NCBI GenBank assembly: GCA_934643825.1 | Contig: CAKUCW010000002.1 | Span: 62,001 to 126,000 of the forward strand | Source of the DNA: an uncultured Clostridia bacterium | GTDB lineage: Bacteria > Bacillota > Clostridia > Christensenellales > Aristaeellaceae | Length of the DNA: 64,000 nucleotides | Direction: 5' to 3' | Shown here: piece after piece, positions 15,915 to 26,417 of the stretch | Layout of the letters: each line of letters opens with the position of its first letter | How positions within the stretch are numbered: the stretch's first letter is position 1 | The notes under the pieces: model-generated | Told to the model about the DNA's origin: nothing | The model's input: only the letters and a program-made list of their open reading frames with translations | Database searches by the model: none | Translations under genes and position numbers: made by a program

Positions 15915-17111
15915 TTGGCGAAGAAAAAGAAGCGCCCTTTGCACGATGCGGAAGAACGCGAGCTGATCGAGAGCAGGCGGTATGGCTTTTTCTGGTATGA
16001 CTGGATTTGGCGCGTGCTGCGCCCGGTTTTGGTTTTTGTCTGCTCGTTTGTCATCATCTGCGGACTGGTTTACACGGGATGGCAGAAGGTGGACGAGATG
16101 TTCTTCGCGCCGACGGACAGCCAGAACCAGGAAGTCGTTTCTTTCAGCGTAAAATCCGGCAGTTCGCTGTCCGCGGTCAGCAAAAACCTTGAGGCGGCGG
16201 GGCTGATTCACAACCACACCGTGTTCAAGTATATGGCGGATTTCATGGGCATGGGTCAGAAGATCCAGAGCGGCGATTACGAATTGACGCGTGCGATGTC
16301 CGCGACGGAGATTCTGGATCAGCTGATTTCCGGCGACGGCAAGCCGCTGACGACGAAGATCACGATCATTCCGGGCTGGACGGTCGAGGACATTGCCCAC
16401 TATCTGGTTGAAATCAAGGTGCTTTCCAGCGCGGATGAGTTCCTGAGCCTGTGCAAGTCCGGCGAGGCGTACAACGGGTATTATTTCATCGAAGAGATGA
16501 TCAAGACCGGCACGGTCAGCCAGCGGAAGTATGCGCTGGAGGGCTATCTCTCGCCGAATACCTACGAAATCTATACCAGTTCGAGCGCCGATACCCTCAT
16601 CAAGCGTCTGCTCACGCAGACGGAGGCGGCTTATCTGAGCGGCTATGACGAACGGGCGCAGGAGCTGGGGCTGACGATGGATCAGGTCTTTACGCTGGCA
16701 TCGATGATCGAAAAGGAAGCAAAGACGTCGGATTTCGCCAAGGTCAGTGCGGTTTTCCATAACAGGCTCAAGGCGGGCATGACGCTCGGCTCGGATGTTA
16801 CGGTCAAGTATGTATCCGGCTCACAGAAAATGTCGCTCAATGACAGCGATTTGGCGGTTGACTCGCCGTATAACACCTATACGCACAAGGGCTTGCCGGT
16901 CGGCCCGATCTGCAACCCGTCGATGGATGCCGTCGTCGCGGCGCTGTATCCGGATGAGCAGTATGTGGCGCAGAAGTACCTCTACTTCTGCTCGGCTGAA
17001 CCGGAATCCGGAAAGCTGGTCTTCTCCAAGACGCTGGAGGAACACAACAAGGCTGTGTCGTACTATCGCCAGTATTGGGAGGAATACGACAAGAGCCGCG
17101 GACTGAACTAA
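15915..17111 (+). CDS. mltG: Endolytic transglycosylase MltG
   Basis: This 398-residue, single-pass membrane protein (TM about residues 37-58) carries the YceG domain and cleaves nascent peptidoglycan to set strand length. Signature segments are TIIPGWTVEDIAHYL, GYLSPNTYEIY, the catalytic Glu in LASMIEKEAKTSDFAKVSAV, FHNRLKAGMTLGSDVTVKY and THKGLPVGPICNPS. TTG 15915 follows GGAGGAAAG. In B. subtilis mltG (yrrL) also lies beside the yrrMNO genes, as here. Confidence 0.93.
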   Translation: MAKKKKRPLHDAEERELIESRRYGFFWYDWIWRVLRPVLVFVCSFVIICGLVYTGWQKVDEMFFAPTDSQNQEVVSFSVKSGSSLSAVSKNLEAAGLIHNHTVFKYMADFMGMGQKIQSGDYELTRAMSATEILDQLISGDGKPLTTKITIIPGWTVEDIAHYLVEIKVLSSADEFLSLCKSGEAYNGYYFIEEMIKTGTVSQRKYALEGYLSPNTYEIYTSSSADTLIKRLLTQTEAAYLSGYDERAQELGLTMDQVFTLASMIEKEAKTSDFAKVSAVFHNRLKAGMTLGSDVTVKYVSGSQKMSLNDSDLAVDSPYNTYTHKGLPVGPICNPSMDAVVAALYPDEQYVAQKYLYFCSAEPESGKLVFSKTLEEHNKAVSYYRQYWEEYDKSRGLN

Positions 17112-17126
17112 ACCGTGGAGGACAAT

Positions 17127-18362
17127 ATGAATCAAATGCCTTCGCTGCTCGCGCCTGCGGGCGGCATGAGGGCGCTTCAAACGGCGCTGCGCTTCGGCGC
17201 AGACGCCGTTTATTGTGGCGCAAAACAATATGGTCTGCGGGCGCAGGCGAACAATTTCGATGAACAGCAGCTGGCGCAGGCGGTGCGCATGGCGCACGAC
17301 GCGGGGGCGCAGGTCAACCTGACGCTGAACATTTTTGCCTTCGATGGTGATTTGGACGGAATGGTGCGCACGGCAAAGGTGGCGCATGAGATCGGCGTGG
17401 ATGCGGTGATCGTTTCCGATTTGGGCGCGATTGCCCGCATTGCCCGCGAAGTGCCGGGGCTTGACGTCCATGTCAGCACGCAGGCAAGCACGACGAACAG
17501 CGAGTCTGCGCGAATCTATAAATCGCTGGGCGCAAAGCGCGTCGTATTGGCGCGTGAGATGACGTTTGACCAGATTGAAGCGATGTATGCGGCAATCGGC
17601 GGCGAAATCGAGCTGGAAACGTTCATCCATGGCGCGGCGTGCATGTCCTATTCCGGACGCTGTATGCTCTCCAGCTTCCTGAACGGACGGAGCGCGAACA
17701 GGGGAGCGTGCAGCCAGCCCTGCCGCTGGACCTATACGCTGCACGAAAGGACGCGCCCGGATGAAGCGATGCCCATCGAGGAAGATGAGCATGGGACGGC
17801 GATTCTTTCCAGCCGGGATATCTGCATGATGGATCATCTGCCGCGGCTGATGGAGAGCGGCGTCTGCTGCTTCAAGATCGAGGGACGGATGAAGACGGAG
17901 ATCTACATCGCTACGGTCGTCGGCGCGTATCGGCGGGCGATGGATGCCTACGCGAAGAATCCCGAAGCCTATAAGGCGGATGCGGCGCTGCAAAAGCAGC
18001 TGCGCGGCGAACTGGATCAAATCAGCCACCGCGTCTATGACACGGGATTCTATTTCGGACAGCCGAAGGTTTGCGGCGAAGCGGTCGGCGTGATGCAGGA
18101 AGCGGAGTACATGGGCTATGTGCTGGATGTTTCCGGCGGGGAAGCGCTGGTGGAGATGAAGAACCGCTTCTTTGTCGGCGACGAGCTGGAAACGGTCACC
18201 CCACACGGAAGCGAGAAGCTGACCATTGAGGATATCGTGATTGAGCGGACAGGCGAACATGTCGGCGTGGTCAATGTGCCGATGGAAAAGGTTCGCATTC
18301 CCTGCGGCAAGAAGCTCGAAGCGGGCGATCTGCTGCGCGGCCCGGTGCGCAATAGGGCATAA
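17127..18362 (+). CDS. Peptidase U32 family protein (TrhP/YrrN-O type)
   Basis: This 411-residue protein has the U32 fold: LLAPAGGMRALQTALRFGADAVYCG at the N-terminus, the signature ETFIHGAACMSYSGRCMLS and a Cys cluster (GAC, RC, GACSQPC) of the type that binds an iron-sulfur cluster. Relatives include E. coli TrhP/YegQ and B. subtilis YrrN/YrrO, needed for 5-hydroxyuridine at tRNA position 34 rather than proteolysis. Location directly after mltG matches the B. subtilis yrr operon, so a tRNA-hydroxylation role is favoured (inference). ATG 17127 follows TGGAGG. It converges on the minus-strand gene at 18394. Confidence 0.85.
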   Translation: MNQMPSLLAPAGGMRALQTALRFGADAVYCGAKQYGLRAQANNFDEQQLAQAVRMAHDAGAQVNLTLNIFAFDGDLDGMVRTAKVAHEIGVDAVIVSDLGAIARIAREVPGLDVHVSTQASTTNSESARIYKSLGAKRVVLAREMTFDQIEAMYAAIGGEIELETFIHGAACMSYSGRCMLSSFLNGRSANRGACSQPCRWTYTLHERTRPDEAMPIEEDEHGTAILSSRDICMMDHLPRLMESGVCCFKIEGRMKTEIYIATVVGAYRRAMDAYAKNPEAYKADAALQKQLRGELDQISHRVYDTGFYFGQPKVCGEAVGVMQEAEYMGYVLDVSGGEALVEMKNRFFVGDELETVTPHGSEKLTIEDIVIERTGEHVGVVNVPMEKVRIPCGKKLEAGDLLRGPVRNRA

Positions 18363-18393
18363 CGCCTGCTGAATTTAGGATTCGGGTGGCTTG

Positions 18394-20274
18394 TCAGTCT
18401 GAAAGGGTGCGCAGGGTCATCTCTGCCCAAGCGGGCATGGCGAGCGGCGAACGCCAGAAAATGGGCATGAAGGGATGCCCCAGCGCGGCGTCGCAGAGAA
18501 AGAGAAACGCCCATGCGCCGTCTGACTCGGCAGCGCTTTCGGGAAGCGTGCCACGCAGGAACGCATGCGGATGCGTCGCGGGGCAGACGGAATGCGCCAG
18601 ACGCAGAGGCAGAAACAGGGCGGCGTGCGCGGAATCGCGCTCCAATAGCATGGAAATCAAAGCGGGTTCGTCCCGCTTTTTTTCGTTGTCCGGAAAATTG
18701 CGCGAAGAGGGGGCGCGGGATTCGGCGGATATGCAGGCGGCTTCAATCTGAGCAGGCAGTTCGCGAAGCGCGGCGTCGCAGGAACCCATATGCTCACGCA
18801 GAAATTGGGCTGCGGTCAGCGCACATGCCTGCTCATCAGGCGCATCCTGAAGCGGCGGCAGGGAAGCACAGAGCGACTGCACCCGACGCGCCGCTTCGTC
18901 CGGTTCGAGGAAACCCAGCATACAGCCGGCGCAGGCGGCAAGCATCGCCGAGCCGGGTTGGACGCGGCTGCCCGAAAGGGCGAAGGCTTCCTGCGCAAGA
19001 ACGAGCAGACGCTGATGCTCTTTGGCGGAAAGCGGGATGCGTTCGCGGGCGGGAAGATCGAGCGAACGCACGAGCAGCGGCGCACAAAGCCACAGCAGAG
19101 CGAGCGCAAAGAGCGGCGCAAGCGCGTGCAGGCTGAAAAAAGCCGCAGGAATCAGCGCGACGGCACAGACGGCACAGGCGGTCGGCGATTTTGCGCCATT
19201 CGGAAAGCGGATGCGGATGAGCGGCGAACGGGCGAGTCCATGCGCGAAGAGTGCGTTAAAGGCGCGGACAGCGCAAACGGGCAGAAGCGACAGGCGCACG
19301 AGCGCACCGGGAAGCAGATGCGGATGAAGCAGGGCATACGGCTCGATGAACGCCAGAAGCGCGGGAAGCTCCCAGCCGATTGCGGCAGAAAGAAAGACGA
19401 GGAGCATGCGCAGAAGCGGCGTGAAGAGAATCAGCGGAGATAAAAAACGAATCCACTTGGGCAGGGCATCATCGGAATGAGCCGGAAGCGGAGCGCGGCA
19501 GGCGGAAGAAAACAGGCGCTCAAGGGAATGCTCTTCCTCATGGAAGGCTGGAAAGCGGCGGCGGACAAAGGCGGCTTCTTCCCAAAGCGGACAGATTGTT
19601 AAGCCGCGCCGGGTCAGCCGGGAAACCGCCTGCGCCGAACAGAGGAGCGGCTGGTCAAAATCCATGGACAGATTGCGGCGGGCGAGAAGATCGACTGCGG
19701 CGGCATACGGCGCGGAGAGGGAAAAGCCGCGTGCGGACAGGCGCGACAGGAGCGGTTCATCATCCAGAAGGGGCGGAAGCACGCGTGCGCGAAGCATGCC
19801 GCATTCGCCCAGCGCGGCAAGCATGCGGCGGGGAACATCCGGCGTGCAGGTGACGGACGCGGGAAGAAAAAGCACCGCGGAAAACTGACCAGCAAGCGAC
19901 GCGGGCGAAAAGCTGGCAGCGGAAAAGGCGGATGGCGCATGACCGGAAACCATCAGCTCGGCAAGGACGGCATGGGGACGGACGGGCTGGCTTTCACCCA
20001 GATAGCGCCGAGCAGCGTCATCCCAACTGCGGCTGCGGACGAGCAGCAGAAAACGCCCGGGCATGCGGGAAGCAAGCGACATCACGCCCGACTGGAGCGA
20101 ACGGATGAGGGCGTCATCCTCGGGCAGAGCGGCGGAAAAGGCGTCCGGCAGGTCGCAGAAGAGCAGGAGCGAATCTGCCGCGTCCCGCATGGCGCGGAGC
20201 GTGCGCATCAGGTCGGAAACATCCTCCGCACGACGCGGCGCGGCGAGAACGACGCACAGAAGATTCTCTTTCAA
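18394..20274 (-). CDS. Divergent GT84 (NdvB)-like membrane protein
   Basis: I do not recognise this 626-residue protein with certainty. Its layout parallels the glycosyltransferase part of cyclic beta-1,2-glucan synthases. The N-terminus (residues about 6-110) resembles the GT84 opening (VVLAAPRRAEDVSDLMRTL, LLLFCDLPDA, RFLLLVRSRSWDD). FSAVLFLPASVTCTPDVPRRM lies where GT84 has its LDADT stretch, and APYAAAVDLLARRNLSM lies where GT84 has DPYxxAVSDVYQDLFGEGSF. Several membrane helices follow (about 285-420). A helical tail begins LSAKEHQRLLVLAQEAF. The catalytic Asp residues seem lost and no GH94 part follows, so it may be a degenerate or regulatory relative. Very Ala/Leu/Pro-rich composition creates long antisense frames. 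Confidence 0.45.
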   Translation of the reverse strand: MKENLLCVVLAAPRRAEDVSDLMRTLRAMRDAADSLLLFCDLPDAFSAALPEDDALIRSLQSGVMSLASRMPGRFLLLVRSRSWDDAARRYLGESQPVRPHAVLAELMVSGHAPSAFSAASFSPASLAGQFSAVLFLPASVTCTPDVPRRMLAALGECGMLRARVLPPLLDDEPLLSRLSARGFSLSAPYAAAVDLLARRNLSMDFDQPLLCSAQAVSRLTRRGLTICPLWEEAAFVRRRFPAFHEEEHSLERLFSSACRAPLPAHSDDALPKWIRFLSPLILFTPLLRMLLVFLSAAIGWELPALLAFIEPYALLHPHLLPGALVRLSLLPVCAVRAFNALFAHGLARSPLIRIRFPNGAKSPTACAVCAVALIPAAFFSLHALAPLFALALLWLCAPLLVRSLDLPARERIPLSAKEHQRLLVLAQEAFALSGSRVQPGSAMLAACAGCMLGFLEPDEAARRVQSLCASLPPLQDAPDEQACALTAAQFLREHMGSCDAALRELPAQIEAACISAESRAPSSRNFPDNEKKRDEPALISMLLERDSAHAALFLPLRLAHSVCPATHPHAFLRGTLPESAAESDGAWAFLFLCDAALGHPFMPIFWRSPLAMPAWAEMTLRTLSD

Positions 20275-20550
20275 AACGCATGCCTCCGTTGCTTTGCATC
20301 AGAAAAAACGCGTGAAGTGTCTTTGCAAAATCAGTCTGCCGATGCATCCAAACGAACGGCGGGCGAGGATGAACCGGCTTTTCATACAGGATACCCGAAT
20401 GGAAAAGAAGCATGCACGTTTTAAAGCGGGGCAAAAAAACGATGCCAAACAAAGGCTGCATAAAAAAGCTTTGACACGCATAAAAATCAAAAATGTCAGG
20501 GAAAATGCGCGAAAACCTCAAAAAACAGACCCAATACCGCTGATTGAGGA

Positions 20551-20579
20551 TTGAACTTCTAAATCCCCCGTGCTATAAT
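20551..20579 (+). promoter_or_regulatory. Promoter of the tig-clpP-clpX cluster
   Basis: TTGAAC (20551-20556) and TATAAT (20574-20579) are separated by 17 bp, with TGC as an extended -10. The preceding part of the 362-bp gap (20275-20550) is A-rich and shows nothing else I can identify. Confidence 0.85.
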
Positions 20580-20636
20580 ATAGGATAGCGTTTTGGGATT
20601 TCCGGGGCGCAACCATTACCAGGAGGAGCAAAAGAA

Positions 20637-21926
20637 ATGAGCACCACTGTTGAAAAGATTTCCAGCAATAAGGTGAAGCTGTCCTTTGACATCGACGCTG
20701 CGCAGTTTGACGCCGCGATGGACAAGGCATACATCAAGGTTCGCGGTCAGGTGACGATCCCGGGCTTCCGCAAGGGTCGCGCCCCGCGCAAGATGATCGA
20801 GAACATGTACGGCGGCGAGGGCGTCTTCTATGATGAGGCGTTCGAGCTGATTTTCGACGAAGTTTACGGTCCTGCCATTGATGAGAACAAGCTCGAGGTT
20901 GTCGATCGTCCGCAGGTTGATATCCAGCAGATCGGCACCGGCAAGAACCTGCAGTTCACCTGCGAAGTGTTCGTCAAGCCGGACGTGACCCTCGGCGAGT
21001 ACAAGGGCGTTGAGGTCAAGCGTGAGCATACCCTCGTGACCGAGGACGAAGTGAACGCCGAGATCGAGAAGGAGCGCAACAAGCAGGCGGCTGAGGTTTC
21101 CGTTGAGGATCGCGCCGTCGCCGAAGGCGATACCGTGAATCTGGACTACTCCGGCAGCGTGGACGGCGTGAAGTTCGCCGGCGGCACCGCCGAGGCTCAG
21201 ACCCTGAAGATCGGCAGCCACACCTTCATCCCGGGCTTCGAAGAGCAGATGGTCGGCATGAACATCGGCGAGGAGAAGGATCTGGAAGTGACCTTCCCGG
21301 AGGAGTATCACGCTAAGGAGCTGGCGGGCAAGAAGGCTGTCTTCCATGTGAAGGTCAACAGCATCACCGAGACCCAGCTGCCGGCGCTCGACGACGATTT
21401 CGCCAAGGACATCAGCGAGTTTGACACGCTGGATGAATACAAGGCGGACGTTCGCGCCAAACTGGAAGCTCAGGCTGCCGAGCGCGACAACAACGCTTTC
21501 ACCAACGCCGTGATCGAGAAGGTCATGGAGAACGCGACCGTTGAAATTCCGGAAGCGATGGTGGAGCGTCAGATCGACTCCATGGTTCGCAACTTCGAGG
21601 CGCGTCTGGCTCAGCAGGGTCTGAAGCTCGCCGACTTCATCAAGTACATGGGTCAGGACGAGAAGAGCTTCCGCAACCAGTACCGCGAGCAGGCGGAGAA
21701 GAGCGTCCGCGCAAACCTCGTGCTGGAGGCTGTCGAGAACGCCGAGAACTTTGAGGCGACCGAGGAAGAAATCGATGCCGAGATCGCGAAGTTCGCGGGT
21801 CAGGTTGGTCAGGACGTTGAGAACCTGAAGAAAAATCTGACCGAGGGCGACCGCGAGTACTTCAAGGCTGACGTCATCCGCGATAAGGCTGTGAAGTTCC
21901 TCTGCGACAACGCGAAGGCTGAGTAA
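20637..21926 (+). CDS. tig: Trigger factor
   Basis: This 429-residue ribosome-associated chaperone has all three domains. The ribosome-binding tail contains the signature GFRKGRAPRKMIE (residues about 43-55). The FKBP-type prolyl isomerase domain (about 150-245) includes LDYSGSVDGVKFAGGTA and FIPGFEEQMVGM. A helical substrate-binding C-terminal domain follows. Codon choice is strongly biased toward C-ending codons, as expected for a highly expressed gene. ATG 20637 follows CCAGGAGGAG. It is first in the classic tig-clpP-clpX order. Confidence 0.96.
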   Translation: MSTTVEKISSNKVKLSFDIDAAQFDAAMDKAYIKVRGQVTIPGFRKGRAPRKMIENMYGGEGVFYDEAFELIFDEVYGPAIDENKLEVVDRPQVDIQQIGTGKNLQFTCEVFVKPDVTLGEYKGVEVKREHTLVTEDEVNAEIEKERNKQAAEVSVEDRAVAEGDTVNLDYSGSVDGVKFAGGTAEAQTLKIGSHTFIPGFEEQMVGMNIGEEKDLEVTFPEEYHAKELAGKKAVFHVKVNSITETQLPALDDDFAKDISEFDTLDEYKADVRAKLEAQAAERDNNAFTNAVIEKVMENATVEIPEAMVERQIDSMVRNFEARLAQQGLKLADFIKYMGQDEKSFRNQYREQAEKSVRANLVLEAVENAENFEATEEEIDAEIAKFAGQVGQDVENLKKNLTEGDREYFKADVIRDKAVKFLCDNAKAE

Positions 21927-21979
21927 GCATTCCCGTTTGACGAGATTCAAATTATACGCCTGTTAAGGAGGCGTCCATT

Positions 21980-22582
21980 ATGACCGGAAACAATTTCTAT
22001 TTTGAGCCTAGCGTCATCGAGAAGACGCCTTATGGCGAACGTTCTTACGACGTTTATTCACGCCTGCTGAAGGATCGCGTGGTCTTTCTGCGCGGCGAGG
22101 TAAACGAGGCGCTGGCAAACAGCATCGTCGCTCAGCTGCTCTTCCTGGAAATGGAAGACCCTGACACCGATATTTCGATGTACATCAACAGCCCGGGCGG
22201 AAGCGTGACGGACGGCATGGCGATCTTTGACACCATGCGCTACATCAAGCCGAAGATCCGCACGGTATGCCTCGGCATGGCGGCGTCCATGGGCGCGTTC
22301 CTGCTGATGGCGGGCGAACCGGGGATGCGTCTGGCTTTGCCCAACAGCGAAGTGATGATTCACCAGCCCAGCGGCGGCGCGAGCGGTCAGGCGACCGACG
22401 TGCAGCTGCACGCCCAATGGCTGCTGCGCACCAAGGGCAAGATGAACAAGCTGATGAGCGAAATGACCCATCAGCCGCTCGAGCGCATTGAGCGCGACGT
22501 GGAACGCGATTACTTCATGACTGCCGAGGAAGCGCTGGCTTACGGCATCATTGACGAAATCTACCAGCCGCGCAAAAAGTAA
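21980..22582 (+). CDS. clpP: ATP-dependent Clp protease proteolytic subunit
   Basis: This 200-residue serine protease forms the tetradecameric barrel that degrades substrates fed by ClpX or ClpC. The catalytic triad is Ser103 (GMAASMGAF), His128 (VMIHQPSGG) and Asp177 (ERDVERDYFM); the Ser-Asp spacing of 74 matches E. coli ClpP. SPGGSVTDGMAIFDTM forms the oxyanion/handle region. ATG 21980 follows AAGGAGGCG. It lies between tig and clpX. Confidence 0.96.
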   Translation: MTGNNFYFEPSVIEKTPYGERSYDVYSRLLKDRVVFLRGEVNEALANSIVAQLLFLEMEDPDTDISMYINSPGGSVTDGMAIFDTMRYIKPKIRTVCLGMAASMGAFLLMAGEPGMRLALPNSEVMIHQPSGGASGQATDVQLHAQWLLRTKGKMNKLMSEMTHQPLERIERDVERDYFMTAEEALAYGIIDEIYQPRKK

Positions 22583-22610
22583 GGCTTCTTTGCCGGAATA
22601 AAACGGTTTT

Positions 22611-22630
22611 CCCTTCCCGAAAGGGAAGGG
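22611..22630 (+). promoter_or_regulatory. Stem-loop between clpP and clpX
   Basis: CCCTTCCC-GAAA-GGGAAGGG is a perfect 8-bp stem capped by a GNRA-type tetraloop. No U-run follows (AGAATCTG), so it is more likely an mRNA-stabilising or processing hairpin than a full terminator. Confidence 0.55.
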
Positions 22631-22684
22631 AGAATCTGTTTATAAGGCAGAGCAGCGCAATAATGTTTTTTTCCGAGGTGCGAA

Positions 22685-24007
<1,323 letters not shown>

Positions 24008-24016
24008 AAATATAGT

Positions 24017-24059
24017 AAAGCCCCATGTCTGCACCCAACTGTGTCGGACATGGGGCTTT
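24017..24059 (+). terminator. Rho-independent terminator after clpX
   Basis: AAAGCCCCATGTC (24017-24029) and GACATGGGGCTTT (24047-24059) form a 13-bp perfect stem running into TTTTT. Confidence 0.93.
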
Positions 24060-24070
24060 TTCATTCATAA

Positions 24071-24251
24071 GAGATTGCGAAAAATCGCTCATATGCGCAA
24101 AAATTTAGTATTTTGCGGACATGGGCGGAAGTGGGAGCGGACTCAGCCCGCAATTTTGACACATGAGAGGGAGATTGCAAAAAACCGCCCGCGTGCGCAA
24201 AACATTCATGCTTTGCAGACATGGGCGGAAGTGAGAGCGGACTCAGTCCGC
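24071..24251. repeat. Two 81-bp direct repeats, 100-bp period
   Basis: The blocks 24071-24151 and 24171-24251 are imperfect direct copies sharing the CGGACATGGGCGGAAGTG core (about 24116 in the first copy) and a closing GAGCGGACTCAGYCCGC. Their starts are exactly 100 bp apart. The second copy reads into the 3' end of the MATE gene and supplies its last two codons and stop. Confidence 0.75.
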
Positions 24252-25577
24252 GGGAGTGGCTTTTTTCAGCGCGGATTTCAGCCTTGCGACGCCGAATAGA
24301 TCGGCGATGAACCAGCCGATGGGGATGGATAGCCAGATGGCAGTTACGCCGAACTGCGGCGCAAAGGCATAGGCGAGCGCTACGCGCAAGCCCAGCGAAA
24401 TCACTGTCAGCACGACGGACATGCCCGCCTGCTCCAAACCGCGATAGATGGCATAGAGCAAAAACAGCATGCCGATACCGACGTAGAACACGCCCTCTAC
24501 GCGCAGATAATGCACGCCGATATCCAAAATGGCGCTTTCACCCGGATCGATGAAAATGGTCAGCAGCGGGCGGGCAAAGACGAATACCAGCGCGGATACG
24601 ACGGCACAGAAACTCAGGGAAAGAAGAACGGCTTCCCGAATGCCCTGCCTGACGCGGTCGGGCTTGCCCGCACCGGTGTTCTGCGCGACAAAGGTCGCAA
24701 AGCCGTTGGCGAAATCCTGCGCGGGGGAATAGGCGAACGAGTCGATCTTGACGCCCGCCGCGAAAGCCGCCATTGTTGCGATGCCGAAACTGTTGACAAG
24801 GCTCTGGATCATCAGAATGCCGAAATTCATGATGGACTGCTGCACGCTGGTCAGGACACTGACGCTGGCGATGCGCGAAAGGAGCGGCTTGCTGAACCGT
24901 ATGTGTTCCCGTTTCGGGCGAAGCTCCGGCAGACGCAGAAGGAAATACAGCCCAATGCCCAGCGCAGAGAGAATCTGCGCGACCACCGTCGCCCATGCCG
25001 CGCCGGAAACGCCCCACTTGAACACGAGGACAAACACCAGATCGAGCGCGATGTTGACGACGGTAGAAACCAGCAGGAAGAGCAGCGGGGCGAGCGAATT
25101 GCCGACGCTGCGCAGAACCGCGGCGAAGAAGTTATACAGGAACGTGAAGAAGATGCCCGAAAAGACGACGGACAGATACGCCGTGATATCCGGAATGGCT
25201 TCCTGCGGCACGCGAAGAAGCGAGAGGAAGGCGTTGAGCAGCGCGTAGCTGGCTGCCGTCAGGGCGAGGGAGAGAATGGCGATAAAGACGAACGCATTGG
25301 CAATGGCGGTTTTCAGGCGCTCACGGCTGCCCTCACCATAGAGCTGGCTGAATACGACGCCGCTGCCCATGCACAGACCGAGGACGAGGCTGGTCAGCAG
25401 CACCATCAGCGAAAACGCGCTGCCGACGGCAGCGAGGGCGACATTGCCTAAAAAGCGCCCGACAATCAGCGTGTCGGCGATGTTATAAAACTGCTGGAGA
25501 AGATTGCCCGCGATGAGCGGAAGACTAAAGCGAATCAACCCGCTGCGGATTGAACCCCGTGTCAGATCCTGCTGCAT
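24243..25577 (-). CDS. MATE family efflux transporter
   Basis: This 444-residue polytopic membrane protein has about 12 predicted helices in two homologous halves and MATE signatures: LPLIAGNLLQQFYNIADTLIVGRFLG near the N-terminus and SVLTSVQQSIMNFGILMIQSLVNSFG at the start of the second half. It probably exports cationic drugs or metabolites using an ion gradient; the substrate is not readable. ATG at 25577 was chosen over one 18 bp upstream because AAGGAG lies 7 nt before it. Its C-terminal AD-stop is contributed by the 81-bp repeat. It is divergent to the mobile element. Confidence 0.9.
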   Translation of the reverse strand: MQQDLTRGSIRSGLIRFSLPLIAGNLLQQFYNIADTLIVGRFLGNVALAAVGSAFSLMVLLTSLVLGLCMGSGVVFSQLYGEGSRERLKTAIANAFVFIAILSLALTAASYALLNAFLSLLRVPQEAIPDITAYLSVVFSGIFFTFLYNFFAAVLRSVGNSLAPLLFLLVSTVVNIALDLVFVLVFKWGVSGAAWATVVAQILSALGIGLYFLLRLPELRPKREHIRFSKPLLSRIASVSVLTSVQQSIMNFGILMIQSLVNSFGIATMAAFAAGVKIDSFAYSPAQDFANGFATFVAQNTGAGKPDRVRQGIREAVLLSLSFCAVVSALVFVFARPLLTIFIDPGESAILDIGVHYLRVEGVFYVGIGMLFLLYAIYRGLEQAGMSVVLTVISLGLRVALAYAFAPQFGVTAIWLSIPIGWFIADLFGVARLKSALKKATPAD

Positions 25578-25610
25578 GAAAAAACTCCTTTGCATGGTGG
25601 TAGTTATTAT

Positions 25611-25631
25611 GTAAGGGAAGGTTCTCCCTTA
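25611..25631. repeat. Perfect 8-bp hairpin near the element's left side
   Basis: GTAAGGGA (25611-25618) and TCCCTTAC (25624-25631) form a short hairpin. A second one (TATGGT..ACCATA, 25679-25709, with an inner GAAGG..CCTTC) follows. They lie between the MATE start and tnpV, where the left end of the mobile element is expected. I could not define a terminal repeat or target duplication. Confidence 0.5.
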
Positions 25632-25747
25632 CCGCAATGATATACATATACTGCAAATCCACGAAGATGTCTAGCAGTTATGGTTTGAAGGGAAACCTTC
25701 TATACCATAGCTGCTTTTTTGATGCAGCGGAAAGCGAGGATTTCACC

Positions 25748-26098
25748 ATGAAGCTCACCTACCATCGAAACGGAGACTACCTTCTGCCAGACCTTGGCCT
25801 GACCGAAGCAGAACAGCACCCTTTGGGCAAATATGGGCGGATGCGCCTACGCTACCTCGAAGAGCATCGTCCTGGACTGTACACGCGGCTTCTGCTCTCC
25901 GGCAAGCTCATGGAGCATTTGCAGGAAATCGACAGCACCTGTCAGGAGCGGCTGGAGCAGCTGACCCGACAGATGCAGGAACGAGAAGGTGTGACAGAAG
26001 CATTGAAAGCGGAGAATCAGATGGAATGGGTGCAGCGAATGAACGCCATCTGCCATCAAGTCGAAGAGATTCTTCTTGCAGAGTTGGTTTTCGCATGA
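25748..26098 (+). CDS. tnpV: Transposon-encoded protein TnpV
   Basis: This 116-residue helical protein closely follows the TnpV family carried by Tn4451-like elements: MKLTYHRNGDYLLPDL start, GKYGRMRLRYLEEHRPGLYT, LLLSGKLMEHLQEID, and a tail of the form MEWVQRMN..EEILLAELV. Its biochemical role is not established. ATG 25748 was chosen because it is the family start and GCGAGGA lies upstream. A small membrane protein follows 12 bp downstream. Confidence 0.8.
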   Translation: MKLTYHRNGDYLLPDLGLTEAEQHPLGKYGRMRLRYLEEHRPGLYTRLLLSGKLMEHLQEIDSTCQERLEQLTRQMQEREGVTEALKAENQMEWVQRMNAICHQVEEILLAELVFA

Positions 26099-26110
26099 AG
26101 GAGGCTCGAT

Positions 26111-26413
26111 ATGCTTTGGGAACTCATCAGGCTGCCGCTCCGGCTTGCAGCAATTCCCGTTCTTCTTGCGTTGCTTGCTCTTCAACTGCTTGCTTCCGTT
26201 TTGATTGGGCTCTCGTCCGTCGTCACGCATCTGCTTGCAAGCATATTTCTGATTGGAGCCGTCGCAGGGTGGTTCGCTCATGCGCAGCCATGGATGGTGT
26301 GGCAAGCAGTCGGTATTGGCCTGTTCTTCGCCTTTGCTCCAAACCTTGCGACATGGCTGATGAACAGGGTGACTGATTGCGTTCTCCGCATCCTCTCCTT
26401 CATGCTTTCATGA
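26111..26413 (+). CDS. Small hydrophobic membrane protein
   Basis: This 100-residue product is nearly all hydrophobic, with three to four predicted membrane helices (about residues 7-35, 38-60 and 62-85) and no recognised motif. It is probably co-transcribed with tnpV (12-bp gap, AAGGAGG before the ATG). Such small proteins often accompany TnpV in clostridial elements, but I assign no function. Confidence 0.6.
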   Translation: MLWELIRLPLRLAAIPVLLALLALQLLASVLIGLSSVVTHLLASIFLIGAVAGWFAHAQPWMVWQAVGIGLFFAFAPNLATWLMNRVTDCVLRILSFMLS

Positions 26414-26417
26414 CTAC

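Noticed and set aside
24071..24251. CRISPR-like array
   Set aside because: Only two copies, 81 bp long with a 19-bp gap, no cas genes and no spacer series.
25578..25747. Riboswitch upstream of tnpV
   Set aside because: The two hairpins are short and match no ligand-binding class I know; they are more likely element-end structures.
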